A DNA stretch of 35,430 bases. Origin: a virus. The notes below the pieces were generated by a model that was not told the DNA's origin, did not search any database, and saw only the letters and a program-made list of their open reading frames with translations. The DNA is taken from positions 1 through 35,430 of the IMG/VR virus record IMGVR_UViG_3300031806_000016; one strand, given 5' to 3'. Below, piece after piece: positions 7,401 through 15,552 of the stretch (positions are counted from its first letter, which is position 1; each line of letters begins with the position of its first letter). Both the position numbers and the translations under genes were made by a program.

Positions 7401-10029
7401 CTAATCGGGTCTCATCTTTTTTAACTGCCGTTATGCCCTTTGGCGTTTGTACCCGCCAAACTGGGATTTTCTTTTCGCCGAGAGCGCCTTCGCCGAAGAT
7501 ACGGCCTTTGATCTTGCCAGTTTTATCGGAAATCAAATCGCCTATGCCGATTTCCTCGGCAGGTTTCTCTGGCGGCAACCATTCTTTGGGAATATAAATT
7601 GGCCCGTGCGGAGTCTGGATTGTCTTGCCAGGAGCGACTATCGGTTTTTCCGACGCCTCAGCGGCTTCAAATCCAGCGATTTCTTCTGCCCCGAACATTC
7701 TTCGGCCTAAGATTTCATCATTCCAGGCAGTGATAACTTCTGGCATCGGATTTTCTGAATTTATAAAAAGCTCTTTTGCTGCCTGTTTGCCCGCTTCGAG
7801 AATCTGCAAATAAAGTTCTTTTGGGTTTTTGGGCGGGTTCCTATCAGATAATGCTTTTGCGGTTATATCGGAAAGTTCTTTTTTGACTGGCACAGCCTGC
7901 ATAATCTCCGGTCTTGTTTCGATTTCCTCGATAGGAAGCTGAATCTGATTACCTGTCATTGCCTCAAAGATAGGTTGACCAAAAATACCTTTTGCCGGAA
8001 CTTCGCCGGTTGGTTTGCGCACTGGCATTGCTGGCTGAACAGGAATAGTTTTACTTAACTGTTCGACAACTGGTTTAGGAATTAGATAATGCTCTGTCAC
8101 CCAGAATTTGCCACGTCTTTTCTTGACTGGCCAAACCTCATCTGTTCGCTTTCGGGCTTCTCGGAGAAATTCTTGGTTGCCTACTGGTACTTCGGCCATT
8201 GCTTGCCGCCATTCAGGGGCAAAAGTTTTTCGCCGTCCACCATCAGTAATGTATTTATTCCTTTCGCTTCTCAGCCCTTTTCGACCCCAGTCGTAAAGCG
8301 TTTCTCCGTACCATTCTTCAGGTGCTGATGTGTAAACCATTTTCTGGATAGGTTTCGCCTCGGCTGGCGGGGCCTCAAGGGCTGCTGGGGCAGGCTCGGC
8401 AGGCTTTATCGCCTCTACGGCCTCCGTAGGCGTTATTTCGGCCATTCTGGCGGCTGGCTTAGGCGCGATAAGTTCCTCTGGTTTGGCCTCGATTCCCTGC
8501 TTGGCAAGCATCTTTAGGCCAATGTCAATTTTGGTTTTTGGGTCAAGAGCGGCATAATCGGGGTTGGCCAAAGTTGTTTTGACGAGGTCTATGGCAACCG
8601 TTCTTTGTTCGGGCGTGATTGTAGGCCTGGCTGTTACTGGCGGTGGTGCTGGTGGCGGAGTAATTATTGGTGCTTTTGATGGCGGTACAGGCTTAGCCTT
8701 TGTAATAGCTGTAAATGGTTCAGTAATATATGGCATTGCCCTTCGGGCAGCATTTTCTGGACGCTCAACTGTCTCCTGGCCGCGTGAAACCACATCAACT
8801 CGTTTTATCCCCCAAAGTTGGTCTGTTATCTTTTCAATGAGCTTTTCTGTCCGGTCTTTTGCTTGCTGCCATTGCTCAGTTGTAACTCCGGTTGGTCTAA
8901 CAGGTGGTGGAGTTTTGGGTCTCAAATCAATACCATATTCCGAATGCAGCGCATTATATATAGTCTCTCTGACATTTTTCGCATATAAAGCCGTGTCAAC
9001 AGTGCCGACCAATTGGAATGCCGCAGCAATTCCACCGAGTGTTGCAGCACTTTTGCTAATATGGCTCAAAAATTCGCCTTTTTCTAAATCTTCAGAGATT
9101 GCTTCAGGTGTAGATGTTATCGCTCCTACGGCTGCCCCTTTAGCAAAAGTTTCTAAAGTCCTTGATGCTATTGTATATGCTTTAGGATATTGGTTGGCGA
9201 TTTTGTCAATACCACCTAAAGATTTTAATGCTGATATTCCTTTTTGAACTTGTGGAATTTTGTTTATTAGAGAACCAGCAGTTCCAACCGCTCTAAAAAG
9301 TTTCGGATAGAGATAACCCCATTGGATGGCAAGTGAGACCGTATCTGCCGTTGGCTTAATCAAAGCCGGGGCAAATCCTGATTCAAGTTCGGCAATATCT
9401 TCATCCAGAGCAGCCCGCAATTCACTTGGCTTTAGACCCATTAAAGGTGCAGTTATACCGCCAAGCGTTAAGACGCGAACACCAATATTTTCCATCGCTT
9501 TTGGTATATCTCGATAAGCTTGTATGGCCTCTTTTTCTGCATAAGGTGTTGTAGGCGCAACCATTTCTCTGATTGACTTTGCAATATCAGAAATGCCTAA
9601 TCTTGAATAGAAATGTTGTAATTTACTTAGTGTACTCGGCTGAAATTCGGAAGGTTTTACAGTGGGTCTTATATCTCTCGGCGTTGTAACAAAGGCTGGT
9701 TTTGGCAATGGAGTTTTGGTTGGTTTTATTGTTATCGGTGCTTGTGCTGTTATTGTAGGAGCTTCCGGCTCTGGCTCTAACCAGGTCTTGGCAACCTCGC
9801 CCAGCCTGCCTTCTTTGGCAGCCGTGTAAATATCCTCAATTTTTGCCCAACGCCTCCCAGCTTCTTGTCTGTAAAATGGCAAAGCTGTGCGTTTTTCGGC
9901 CTGTTGTCTATAAGACTCTGGCAATACTGGTTTTGGAGTGATAACAGGTGCTTTTCGTACCAAATCGGAGAAATCAATCTCTTTTTGGGGTTTTATCAGA
10001 TCAGCAAAATCTAATACTTGATTAGCCAC
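4459..10029 (-). CDS. Giant internal virion/DNA-ejection-type protein
   Basis: An 1856-residue protein, the largest in the window. The N-terminus has a repeated short motif (FADLIKP / FSDLVRK, residues 8-26), followed by hydrophobic helical stretches around 180-340 that could insert in membranes. Long Pro/Ala/Lys linkers run from about 420 to 960. The C-terminal ~850 residues are ordered-looking, Trp/Tyr-rich and helical, with one strong membrane-like segment near residues 1480-1495 (FLLAFLVAPIAAAL). This resembles the large polyvalent or ejection proteins of podoviruses, which leave the capsid with the DNA and build a conduit across the cell envelope. No lytic transglycosylase, protease or RNA polymerase motif was recognised. 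It overlaps the upstream gene by 8 nt, consistent with co-translation of two ejection proteins. Confidence 0.65.
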   Translation of the reverse strand: MANQVLDFADLIKPQKEIDFSDLVRKAPVITPKPVLPESYRQQAEKRTALPFYRQEAGRRWAKIEDIYTAAKEGRLGEVAKTWLEPEPEAPTITAQAPITIKPTKTPLPKPAFVTTPRDIRPTVKPSEFQPSTLSKLQHFYSRLGISDIAKSIREMVAPTTPYAEKEAIQAYRDIPKAMENIGVRVLTLGGITAPLMGLKPSELRAALDEDIAELESGFAPALIKPTADTVSLAIQWGYLYPKLFRAVGTAGSLINKIPQVQKGISALKSLGGIDKIANQYPKAYTIASRTLETFAKGAAVGAITSTPEAISEDLEKGEFLSHISKSAATLGGIAAAFQLVGTVDTALYAKNVRETIYNALHSEYGIDLRPKTPPPVRPTGVTTEQWQQAKDRTEKLIEKITDQLWGIKRVDVVSRGQETVERPENAARRAMPYITEPFTAITKAKPVPPSKAPIITPPPAPPPVTARPTITPEQRTVAIDLVKTTLANPDYAALDPKTKIDIGLKMLAKQGIEAKPEELIAPKPAARMAEITPTEAVEAIKPAEPAPAALEAPPAEAKPIQKMVYTSAPEEWYGETLYDWGRKGLRSERNKYITDGGRRKTFAPEWRQAMAEVPVGNQEFLREARKRTDEVWPVKKRRGKFWVTEHYLIPKPVVEQLSKTIPVQPAMPVRKPTGEVPAKGIFGQPIFEAMTGNQIQLPIEEIETRPEIMQAVPVKKELSDITAKALSDRNPPKNPKELYLQILEAGKQAAKELFINSENPMPEVITAWNDEILGRRMFGAEEIAGFEAAEASEKPIVAPGKTIQTPHGPIYIPKEWLPPEKPAEEIGIGDLISDKTGKIKGRIFGEGALGEKKIPVWRVQTPKGITAVKKDETRLVKEAPVEAPPVTTPKIPEKPTLEAKPEIVKKDFGKRFAALSPGQKAIYKNALTKYRQTIPYDEAKYKALERAEDYIKQQAKATEDLKDRIRNPKLRPGFIRVPIPEAFQERAKAAAEEIKDIVDSLRFYPKAPMELRNAIRIKFIGARDQALYFVHNEIAPVIWGDLGKQDIQKSIEIIWARDQVSRTALSKGNPEISLEQAQKILEEILKDALPEAMAAADRYNQIMEQYRQNLVDRGVLSPDQHIEFYARHYIVDYTPKWAPVFGIPRRLRKPFRGYAKKAVGTTKEYRQDKNAILDHFMEVEYDNIIDDFLLEQLTKYNKLPELSREQRAALFGVDKAGRVNPPRPGRIVEIEGKRYRTYSPDAPFSRTIFPTESGLMALGKYKHVVLLSEEIYNVFREFSQRGSRGLYYLNLATRLWKTQAILTHFPTFNLNNLIGDTWMAASQHPQPLKLLKEIEVSLSYLTTKEKAGYLAELEKFINNNAILTGLFARTDLYRIIKSRNPLVILLRGAQTISEFRETIMRVAYASTLLKALKEGQGDQFVKYHNWIDTEGLSTQEALGKISRDVLVDYGWASKTFDRIIRGGLAPFGTWYSKASNLMWQWGVKKPWRFLLAFLVAPIAAALWNYRNQKSVKTEMELPDYVRNRVHVILGENLDGSTRVLPLQLPQDVLIGTKIFSVLVDYSARVAAGEMSPRQAALMALKRWGIKEAEGIAYLASPWIRCIQGLIQRRDPYDKAPIYPTDPKYLNPLDKGKYEFLYFIKCSAPFLAQTVQSYQRGLPRDIAFRKLVDRWAGWGALGIFDVNKKTELVLKTKDGRTKSFTWDNVRQIEWIRNQENKYLGNIERGFIDSEQIPAEFVRSSACMKELTKIYRLWANFIPALKTETDTTKQAIFVVGRLGERFTNRLSEPSVLDAWYTVKLERAKTDKEKQTLGEQRRQIQKARLIDAIKQLPKTAREAEFIRIMQEHEMPWELIVGF

Positions 10030-11107
10030 TTCTTAGCCTTTTGAGAATCTCAAACGCAGTTTGAGGATCGGCTCTTATGGCCGCTTCAATATCTTTCTTC
10101 TGCTTTTCAGTTAAGCCGTCCCAGTACGGGCCTATCTGCATAACTGCACTTTTTTGCTGCGCACTTAATGAGCGGAAAATATCTTTTAATTCCTGTGGAA
10201 CGTTGTAAGGTTTGGAGGTTTGCCGAGGCGTTGTCGGGATGCGTGGCGTTTCGACAGTAGGTTTCTTTATCATCCTTATCTCATATTGAGGAAGAATCTT
10301 TTCGCCGCCTTTAGCAGGAGTCGGTTTCATAGAGAAAGTAGATGGCATAGCAGGTAACGCAACGCCACCGATGGATGACAATTTCCCATATAAACCTTTA
10401 AGCCAATCCCACCTTCTACGAGCCAATCCTGGAGGTTGTGGAACAGTAGCAGTAGCACTCGGGGCCGCCGGGAGAAAACCTTCTGGGCCTAATGGTTCTT
10501 CTAACCACGCCTCAGCAAATTCTGGCATATTCACAATTCGACCAATACCTGTTTCATCTCCCGTTTTAGCGGAAGGAGGTTTAGTTCGACCAATACCTGT
10601 CGGCGGTGTTTCAGTTAATGGCGCCGTTACTGCTGGTGGCGCTCCTTGTAATATACCCCTTAGGTATTGCGTGAGTATGTCCGATAAAACAGGCGCTTTA
10701 ACAGGTGTCTCTTTCCACTCACCAGTAATTGGGTTTCTTTCAAAGTAAGTTGTTTCACCTCTAAGAGTTTGCGCTCTTGGCTTTGGTCCATAACGATATC
10801 CTTTTGGCCGACCGTAAATATCCGTCTCCACGCCGATAAGTTGCAATCCTTTTTTGGCAAGTTCCTCGTCAGATAATCTGGTTGTCTGAACAGGTTCAAG
10901 GCCGTAACCCTTTTGGAATGCGCTTCGATATGCTTTCGATTCTGTCTGGCCCAATTTATATAAATCTTGCGTAGTTTGTCTGGCCCTTTCCCGGCGCAGT
11001 TCTTGAGTTTGCTGGATTGTTTGGACGATTGAGCCGATACCGCCAATCATCTGAGCTAAAGAGCTTGGTTTATAAGGGTAGCCGCCACCCATTTCAATCA
11101 ATGGCAT
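10022..11107 (-). CDS. Structural protein, probably internal virion protein
   Basis: A 361-residue protein without a recognised family. Residues 15-60 are an amphipathic, Gln/Arg-rich helix (SLAQMIGGIGSIVQTIQQTQ and beyond). The middle is Pro/Thr-rich with phrases such as GIGRTKPP and GIGRIVNM. The final ~50 residues (RSLSAQQKSAVMQIGPYWDG and on) are helical. It lies between the S74-domain protein and the giant ejection-type protein, overlaps the latter by 8 nt, and has a good ribosome site (AAAGGGA) before the ATG at 11107. By position it corresponds to the middle of the three internal virion proteins of podoviruses; that role is inferred from synteny only. Confidence 0.6.
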   Translation of the reverse strand: MPLIEMGGGYPYKPSSLAQMIGGIGSIVQTIQQTQELRRERARQTTQDLYKLGQTESKAYRSAFQKGYGLEPVQTTRLSDEELAKKGLQLIGVETDIYGRPKGYRYGPKPRAQTLRGETTYFERNPITGEWKETPVKAPVLSDILTQYLRGILQGAPPAVTAPLTETPPTGIGRTKPPSAKTGDETGIGRIVNMPEFAEAWLEEPLGPEGFLPAAPSATATVPQPPGLARRRWDWLKGLYGKLSSIGGVALPAMPSTFSMKPTPAKGGEKILPQYEIRMIKKPTVETPRIPTTPRQTSKPYNVPQELKDIFRSLSAQQKSAVMQIGPYWDGLTEKQKKDIEAAIRADPQTAFEILKRLRSG

Positions 11108-11120
11108 TGGATTTTCCCTT

Positions 11121-12326
11121 TCAATTCAGGACTGGCATGATTTCATTTAGTTTTTTGTTTAACTCTTTGACTGCATTAACTAAAAGCCCGATTATTGCAT
11201 CGAGCCTTACAAACTTAAAGCTATTGACCTCAACAACACCTTCAGGCAAAACCTTCTCTAAATCCTGAGCGATAATGCCTGCATGTCGGCCTTCTATTGG
11301 GATGTAGGGCAAATTAGCATTTGATTTATAGCTAAAGGTCTTGCCATCGAGTCGAGTGACTTTGTCGAGAGCATTCTCAATGGACTCTATATTCTCTTTG
11401 GCACGGATGTCAGATAAAGCTGCTAATGCCAAACCGCCTAAGCCCTGCAAAGAACTAACCAAAGGAGCCAAACCTCCCATTGCCATAGCCGCCGACCCCG
11501 GGGTTAAGGCGGATGTTAATGCACCCAAACCTCCTATTCCTCCTATTCCACCCAATAGTGGCCCAAGTGATGATGCGACCTGGCTAAATTCGCTGGGAGC
11601 ATAAGCCTGCGTGTAATATTCCGGCTTATACTTTGCAAGATCTATGGCCGTTTCCAGCGGCAATCCCAGGTCCTGTAGTTGTCTTATCCATTCTTCATAT
11701 TCCGCACTAAGGCCAGTCTGCTCTATTAGTCGCGGAAGTGCTCCAAGCTGCTCGGCAGCCGTAATCCGGGCTATGGGGGCCGTTTCACCAAATCCCAAAA
11801 TACTCTGCGCTAGAGGTACGGCTGTTAGTCTTCTACTTCGTTCGGCTTCGCTAAGACCTGCCATTGTCTGCGCAAGATTGGCAAGAGCAGTTTCTTCGAG
11901 TTGCCTTTCCTCTTGAACTCGACCACCACCATAGTAGAGATCTCTGCCAGAAGTTGAAGCCGCTAATCGGTCTTTGGCTTTTTGCAATTCTCGCAACAGA
12001 TTTGTTCGAAACGCTTGGTAATAATCCGATGTCGCCGGTTCATATCCGCCGGTAAGTGTTTTAGTTAGCTCTTCCTCTGTTGCTTTATAGAGTGGCGACT
12101 CCGTTGGTAACTCTGTGGCTAAATATTTGCCAAGCTCGCCCAGACCTGTTTCTTCATATTCGCTTAATCCAGCAGTAAGTTCCCCTGGGTATGCTTCACC
12201 AGCCCTCTTCAATCTTGCAGTTGCTCCTGGTTCTGCAGATGTGCCAAGTGTTTCTCGAAGTTTTGTCTGCCAAGCCGGTTCAAGCGGACCCTTAATCTTG
12301 ATCTTTGAAGACGAAAACAGTCCCAT
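11121..12326 (-). CDS. Internal virion/tail protein with C-terminal S74 intramolecular chaperone
   Basis: A 401-residue protein. Residues 1-240 are largely helical with many Glu/Ala/Leu and include a tyrosine/glycine patch (YYGGGR, 131-136). Residues 250-304 are a Gly/Ala/Leu-rich hydrophobic stretch. The C-terminus is a Peptidase_S74 (endosialidase-type) chaperone domain: SDIRAKENI (305-313, with the conserved Ser-Asp and a downstream Lys), GIIAQDLEKVLPEGV (350-364), then a helical end LLVNAVKELNKKL. S74 domains trimerise their partner and normally cut themselves off at the conserved Ser. Here the partner is a helical protein rather than a beta-helix fibre. An AGGAGC ribosome site precedes the ATG at 12326. 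The upstream gene ends 12 nt away. Confidence 0.75.
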   Translation of the reverse strand: MGLFSSSKIKIKGPLEPAWQTKLRETLGTSAEPGATARLKRAGEAYPGELTAGLSEYEETGLGELGKYLATELPTESPLYKATEEELTKTLTGGYEPATSDYYQAFRTNLLRELQKAKDRLAASTSGRDLYYGGGRVQEERQLEETALANLAQTMAGLSEAERSRRLTAVPLAQSILGFGETAPIARITAAEQLGALPRLIEQTGLSAEYEEWIRQLQDLGLPLETAIDLAKYKPEYYTQAYAPSEFSQVASSLGPLLGGIGGIGGLGALTSALTPGSAAMAMGGLAPLVSSLQGLGGLALAALSDIRAKENIESIENALDKVTRLDGKTFSYKSNANLPYIPIEGRHAGIIAQDLEKVLPEGVVEVNSFKFVRLDAIIGLLVNAVKELNKKLNEIMPVLN

Positions 12327-12338
12327 TTTATTTAGCTC

Positions 12339-12683
12339 CTAAAATAGATATAGTTCTACGGCGGCATTTGCCGCCGAACACTTCAGGTAAACAGTGGTAT
12401 CCTTCCACGCTGTCGTTGACTTATAGATAATGCCAACCTTGTCTATCTTGGTGACAATGAAACCTTCAGGAATCCTTTGCAGATGGTGTGTAATACTAAA
12501 TTCGGTATCTGCGTTACCAGTATCAGCTACCGATAGTTTCTCAGAACGATTAAAGGAAATCGCAGAAATTTTTTTTAGTGTTTCATCAAGAAAAAATACC
12601 AGTTGTTGAGCCCAAGTGCGCGTTGCATCATCTTTAATTCCGCCTGTTGGTGGGAATAATTGCGTGGATAACAACTTGCTCAC
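12339..12683 (-). CDS. Small virion protein, beta-rich
   Basis: A 114-residue protein that starts with a helical N-terminus (TRTWAQQLVFFLDETLKKI) and ends in a compact beta-rich domain around HHLQRIPEGFIVTKID and TVYLKCSAANAAVELYLF. Short phage proteins of this build often sit beside fibre or nozzle genes and are thought to be part of the tail tip. Its start overlaps the stop of the nozzle gene by 4 nt (ATGA-type junction at 12680-12683), which supports the start and coupled translation. Function is unassigned. Confidence 0.6.
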   Translation of the reverse strand: MSKLLSTQLFPPTGGIKDDATRTWAQQLVFFLDETLKKISAISFNRSEKLSVADTGNADTEFSITHHLQRIPEGFIVTKIDKVGIIYKSTTAWKDTTVYLKCSAANAAVELYLF

Positions 12684-14692
12684 AATCGCGCTCCTGCCGG
12701 TTCTCTGAATATTTCAGCATGACTAAATTCAAAGTGTTCATTCAATTCACTATTACGAAATCTTAGTCTCAGAAATTTGCCATTTACTCTCAAGCGAAGT
12801 TTTTTAGGGGTATCAAGACTGGTACTGGCGGACAAAGTGCCATAAAGATTCCAAGTTGTGCCTCGGTCAATCGAACAATAAACTTTTAAGCTGGGGCCAA
12901 TATAATAAACATCGATCCCCATAAAACGCTGCCTAATAAGACGACCCGTGGCGTCGCGCATGATAAAGTCTTTGGTGTCGAAATAGGCATCGATTGCAAC
13001 ACCATCATCGTTATTCTCAAGAGTGGTATATTCGTAGACATTCCCATCTTTGTCGCCGAAAAGTGTTGTAGGTGCTTGGGCAAGAATACGCCGGTCGCCC
13101 CATCGCCAATTTTGGTCTTTCCATCTGCCTACGAGGTCACACCAGCGAATCTTTTGCTCCAACCAATAATAACCGTATGCTGTCAGGTAATTTGCGAATT
13201 TATGTTTGGTCCATTTATTAAGTTCCCAGTTAAATGCCCAGGCGGTATTCGGATAGGCAACAGCAGCATTTGTTGGAACAACGAAAAGCCAATACTCTTT
13301 TGTTTCCTCAATAACCACCCCAAAGCAACGGTCCAGTTCTTCGGATAGCAATCTACGGAAAAATTCTATGCGAATATTTTCGCTAATCGGCTCGTAATCA
13401 CTGCCATTAAAGACGTAAATGTCGTCCCAGCCCTGGAAGATAAGTTCATCACCCAGAGTGGCGATGGTTCGGCCAGAAGCGCAGCCCACTCCCGTTTGTT
13501 TGGGATCAAAATCAAAAATATTAGTATCAAAGGAAGGAACTCCAATCCAGATACTTCTATCCTTAAAAATAATAAGTGTATTGCCTTTGAAAATGGCACC
13601 GCCTTTAATCCAATCGGCACCTATCAACTGTGTAGATTTAGCATTACCAGTTGACCAGTTTTCCGGGTCAGCCGTATCCGACCATCGGTCATCCTGGTGT
13701 TTTGGAAAACCGCCTTCTGTCGGGTCTAACAGATGTAAATGCGCTTTGTACTGAATGACATATTTTGCTAATGGAGGTGAACCGCCCAAATTCTCAAAAG
13801 TTTCACCATCATATTTCTTGATCGCATCTATATTATTTGTACAAATCCACCACAGGTCATCTTCCGTCTTTTTCTGGATATAATCGTAACTGAAGAAATC
13901 TTTGTCTGTGCCAGTGAAACATTTATAAGTATCTATCTGGTCAATATAGAGAATACACTCACCAAAATCTTCGGAAGCCTTTAGGCCGATGGAAGCGATA
14001 GAAACCAGGTCATCTGTCTTTCCGCTTTCGTCTCGCAGGTCAAGAAGAACCTGCGTCCAGGTATTAGCCGCCAAGGTAGGTAGGTCAATCGTCCGAAGAG
14101 GAGAAGCGCACGCGCTTGTGTCGTCAACCAAGAATTGCAACTGGCCTGCAGTTAAGGTTATTGATGACTTTATCCAGAAACGGACATGGTTGTAGGCGCT
14201 TATATCACCTATCGCCTTATCGTGATACGCGATAAGTCCCGTTTCAAAGGCTGTATCAATAGTGATTTTTACGCTGGCAGTGCCTTCTTTTTTCTCTGTA
14301 GTTTCGCGGGCCACAGCGACATTTTCGCTTGCCGTCCAGGCTACAGGATTATCATCACAGTTATCTGCGCTAGCATGTTCCGTCAATAAATCCCATTCTT
14401 TGTCTGTTGTGTCCCACACATAAATGTCTTTGGTGGTCATTGCCAGAAGAAACTGACTACCGCCAAGCATATAAAACTGGTCGAAGCCCATAAGTGGACC
14501 TGATAATGGCAGATTTGTGCCGAATTTTTTATACCCATAGCGCTTTTTAACAAGCCCAGCCTCAAAGAAGACGTTCTGACAATCCGACATCTCGACAATA
14601 GAAATCAAATCGGCTGGCAAAGAGAAGTTCAATCCGCCTCTCGGGGCAATTAAAATCTCTGTTTGTTGTGTTGGTATGCCTGTTGCAACCAT
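12680..14692 (-). CDS. P22 gp10-like tail hub/nozzle beta-propeller protein with jelly-roll insert
   Basis: A 670-residue protein with the order and phrases of podovirus nozzle or stabilisation proteins: an N-terminal APRGGLNFSLP start, Trp/Asp-rich repeats (DIYVWDTTDKEWDLL, RWSDTADPENWS, DRSIWIGVPSF, DDIYVFNGSDYEPIS) expected of beta-propeller blades, and a C-terminal beta domain. Residues ~110-255 differ: a stretch with KEGTASVKITI, HVRFWIKSS and WTQVLLDLRD looks like a carbohydrate-binding jelly-roll placed between the first blade and the rest. Nozzle proteins close the portal channel and carry the tail needle or fibres. The gene lies 1 nt after the fibre gene's stop. Homology was judged by pattern, not by search. 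Confidence 0.65.
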   Translation of the reverse strand: MVATGIPTQQTEILIAPRGGLNFSLPADLISIVEMSDCQNVFFEAGLVKKRYGYKKFGTNLPLSGPLMGFDQFYMLGGSQFLLAMTTKDIYVWDTTDKEWDLLTEHASADNCDDNPVAWTASENVAVARETTEKKEGTASVKITIDTAFETGLIAYHDKAIGDISAYNHVRFWIKSSITLTAGQLQFLVDDTSACASPLRTIDLPTLAANTWTQVLLDLRDESGKTDDLVSIASIGLKASEDFGECILYIDQIDTYKCFTGTDKDFFSYDYIQKKTEDDLWWICTNNIDAIKKYDGETFENLGGSPPLAKYVIQYKAHLHLLDPTEGGFPKHQDDRWSDTADPENWSTGNAKSTQLIGADWIKGGAIFKGNTLIIFKDRSIWIGVPSFDTNIFDFDPKQTGVGCASGRTIATLGDELIFQGWDDIYVFNGSDYEPISENIRIEFFRRLLSEELDRCFGVVIEETKEYWLFVVPTNAAVAYPNTAWAFNWELNKWTKHKFANYLTAYGYYWLEQKIRWCDLVGRWKDQNWRWGDRRILAQAPTTLFGDKDGNVYEYTTLENNDDGVAIDAYFDTKDFIMRDATGRLIRQRFMGIDVYYIGPSLKVYCSIDRGTTWNLYGTLSASTSLDTPKKLRLRVNGKFLRLRFRNSELNEHFEFSHAEIFREPAGARL

Positions 14693-14693
14693 C

Positions 14694-15551
14694 TCAATAT
14701 CCTATGGCCATCCAGTAATAACCATCGAAACCAGGACCGCCTTTGATTGTAAATCCGCTTGTTGAAACACTTGTGACTACAACATTTATTGTCGTCACTG
14801 CGCTTCTTTTGGGCGTTACAACAACTGAAACAATGCCGTTTGGAAAGGCCGCAGCAAAAGTGACGGGTGTGCTTGCATCAGATTCGGCTATATATCCCGT
14901 TTTTATAATCAATCCATTCGGAAAAGTGATTGATTCTTCGCCACCGTAGGTAAATATATTGCTGCTTAATGGAGATGGTGTACCATTGCCAGAATAGTAT
15001 TTCCTCTGGTCATCCACATATTTCTTATTTGCTATTTGAGCATCAGCAGTAGGTGCTGCCGAAGTAGCCAATTGTGCCGCATCTGGCAATTGCACCTTGT
15101 CGCTCGAATTAGCTTTAATCAAATCTACATTGCCATTCCCGGCCGCGTTACGGCCTTGAATGTACGTATTATTTGCCACAATGCCTTTCGTAAAACTTTG
15201 ATTCTCAGCGAATGTATTTGCCGCTCCAAGTAATGCTAAACTTATTGCTGTCCAAGCCGTACCATTCCAGTAATAAGGTTTATTGGCTTCGTCCGTAGCT
15301 ATTGCTATACAGCCAGGTGTTGTAGTAGAAGGCGTTGGAAAATTAGCCTTCGTCCCCACAAAACTAACGGTGCATTCGCCTGGCGTGTGTTCCCATACGT
15401 CCGAATGACCATTTTCATCGGCGTATGCCTGATGCTGAACAGCGGCCCGTTCCCGCACCCCATAACGTGTATCCCGAATGCGGTCGTCACCTGAAGATGC
15501 ATCTTCTAAATCATCTGGTTCGTCTTCTTCCCAATTTACATCAAATGCCAT
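14694..15551 (-). CDS. Tail fibre/collar protein with gp53-like C-terminal domain
   Basis: A 285-residue protein. The first ~40 residues are acidic (EEDEPDDLEDASSGDD), followed by a domain with PGCIAIATDEANKPYYWNGT, a phrase common in phage fibre necks. Residues ~140-180 hold a repeat-like ANKKYVDDQ spacer typical of fibre trimerisation. The last ~75 residues (FPNGLIIKTGYI, TPVTFAAAFPNGIVSVVVTP, GYYWMAIGY) match the pattern of the gp53-like C-terminal domain found at the tips of phage fibres. It is thus likely a short fibre or head fibre. It is one base downstream of the adaptor gene stop and directly upstream of the nozzle gene, so all three are probably one translational unit. Confidence 0.75.
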   Translation of the reverse strand: MAFDVNWEEDEPDDLEDASSGDDRIRDTRYGVRERAAVQHQAYADENGHSDVWEHTPGECTVSFVGTKANFPTPSTTTPGCIAIATDEANKPYYWNGTAWTAISLALLGAANTFAENQSFTKGIVANNTYIQGRNAAGNGNVDLIKANSSDKVQLPDAAQLATSAAPTADAQIANKKYVDDQRKYYSGNGTPSPLSSNIFTYGGEESITFPNGLIIKTGYIAESDASTPVTFAAAFPNGIVSVVVTPKRSAVTTINVVVTSVSTSGFTIKGGPGFDGYYWMAIGY

Positions 15552-15552
15552 T

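Noticed and set aside
8564-9247. 227-codon rightward open frame
   Set aside because: It lies antisense to the giant ejection-type gene over its Pro/Ala linker region; such GC-biased codons leave the reverse strand open. Its Gly/Val/Ser-rich translation has no protein-like pattern and no ribosome site was evident.
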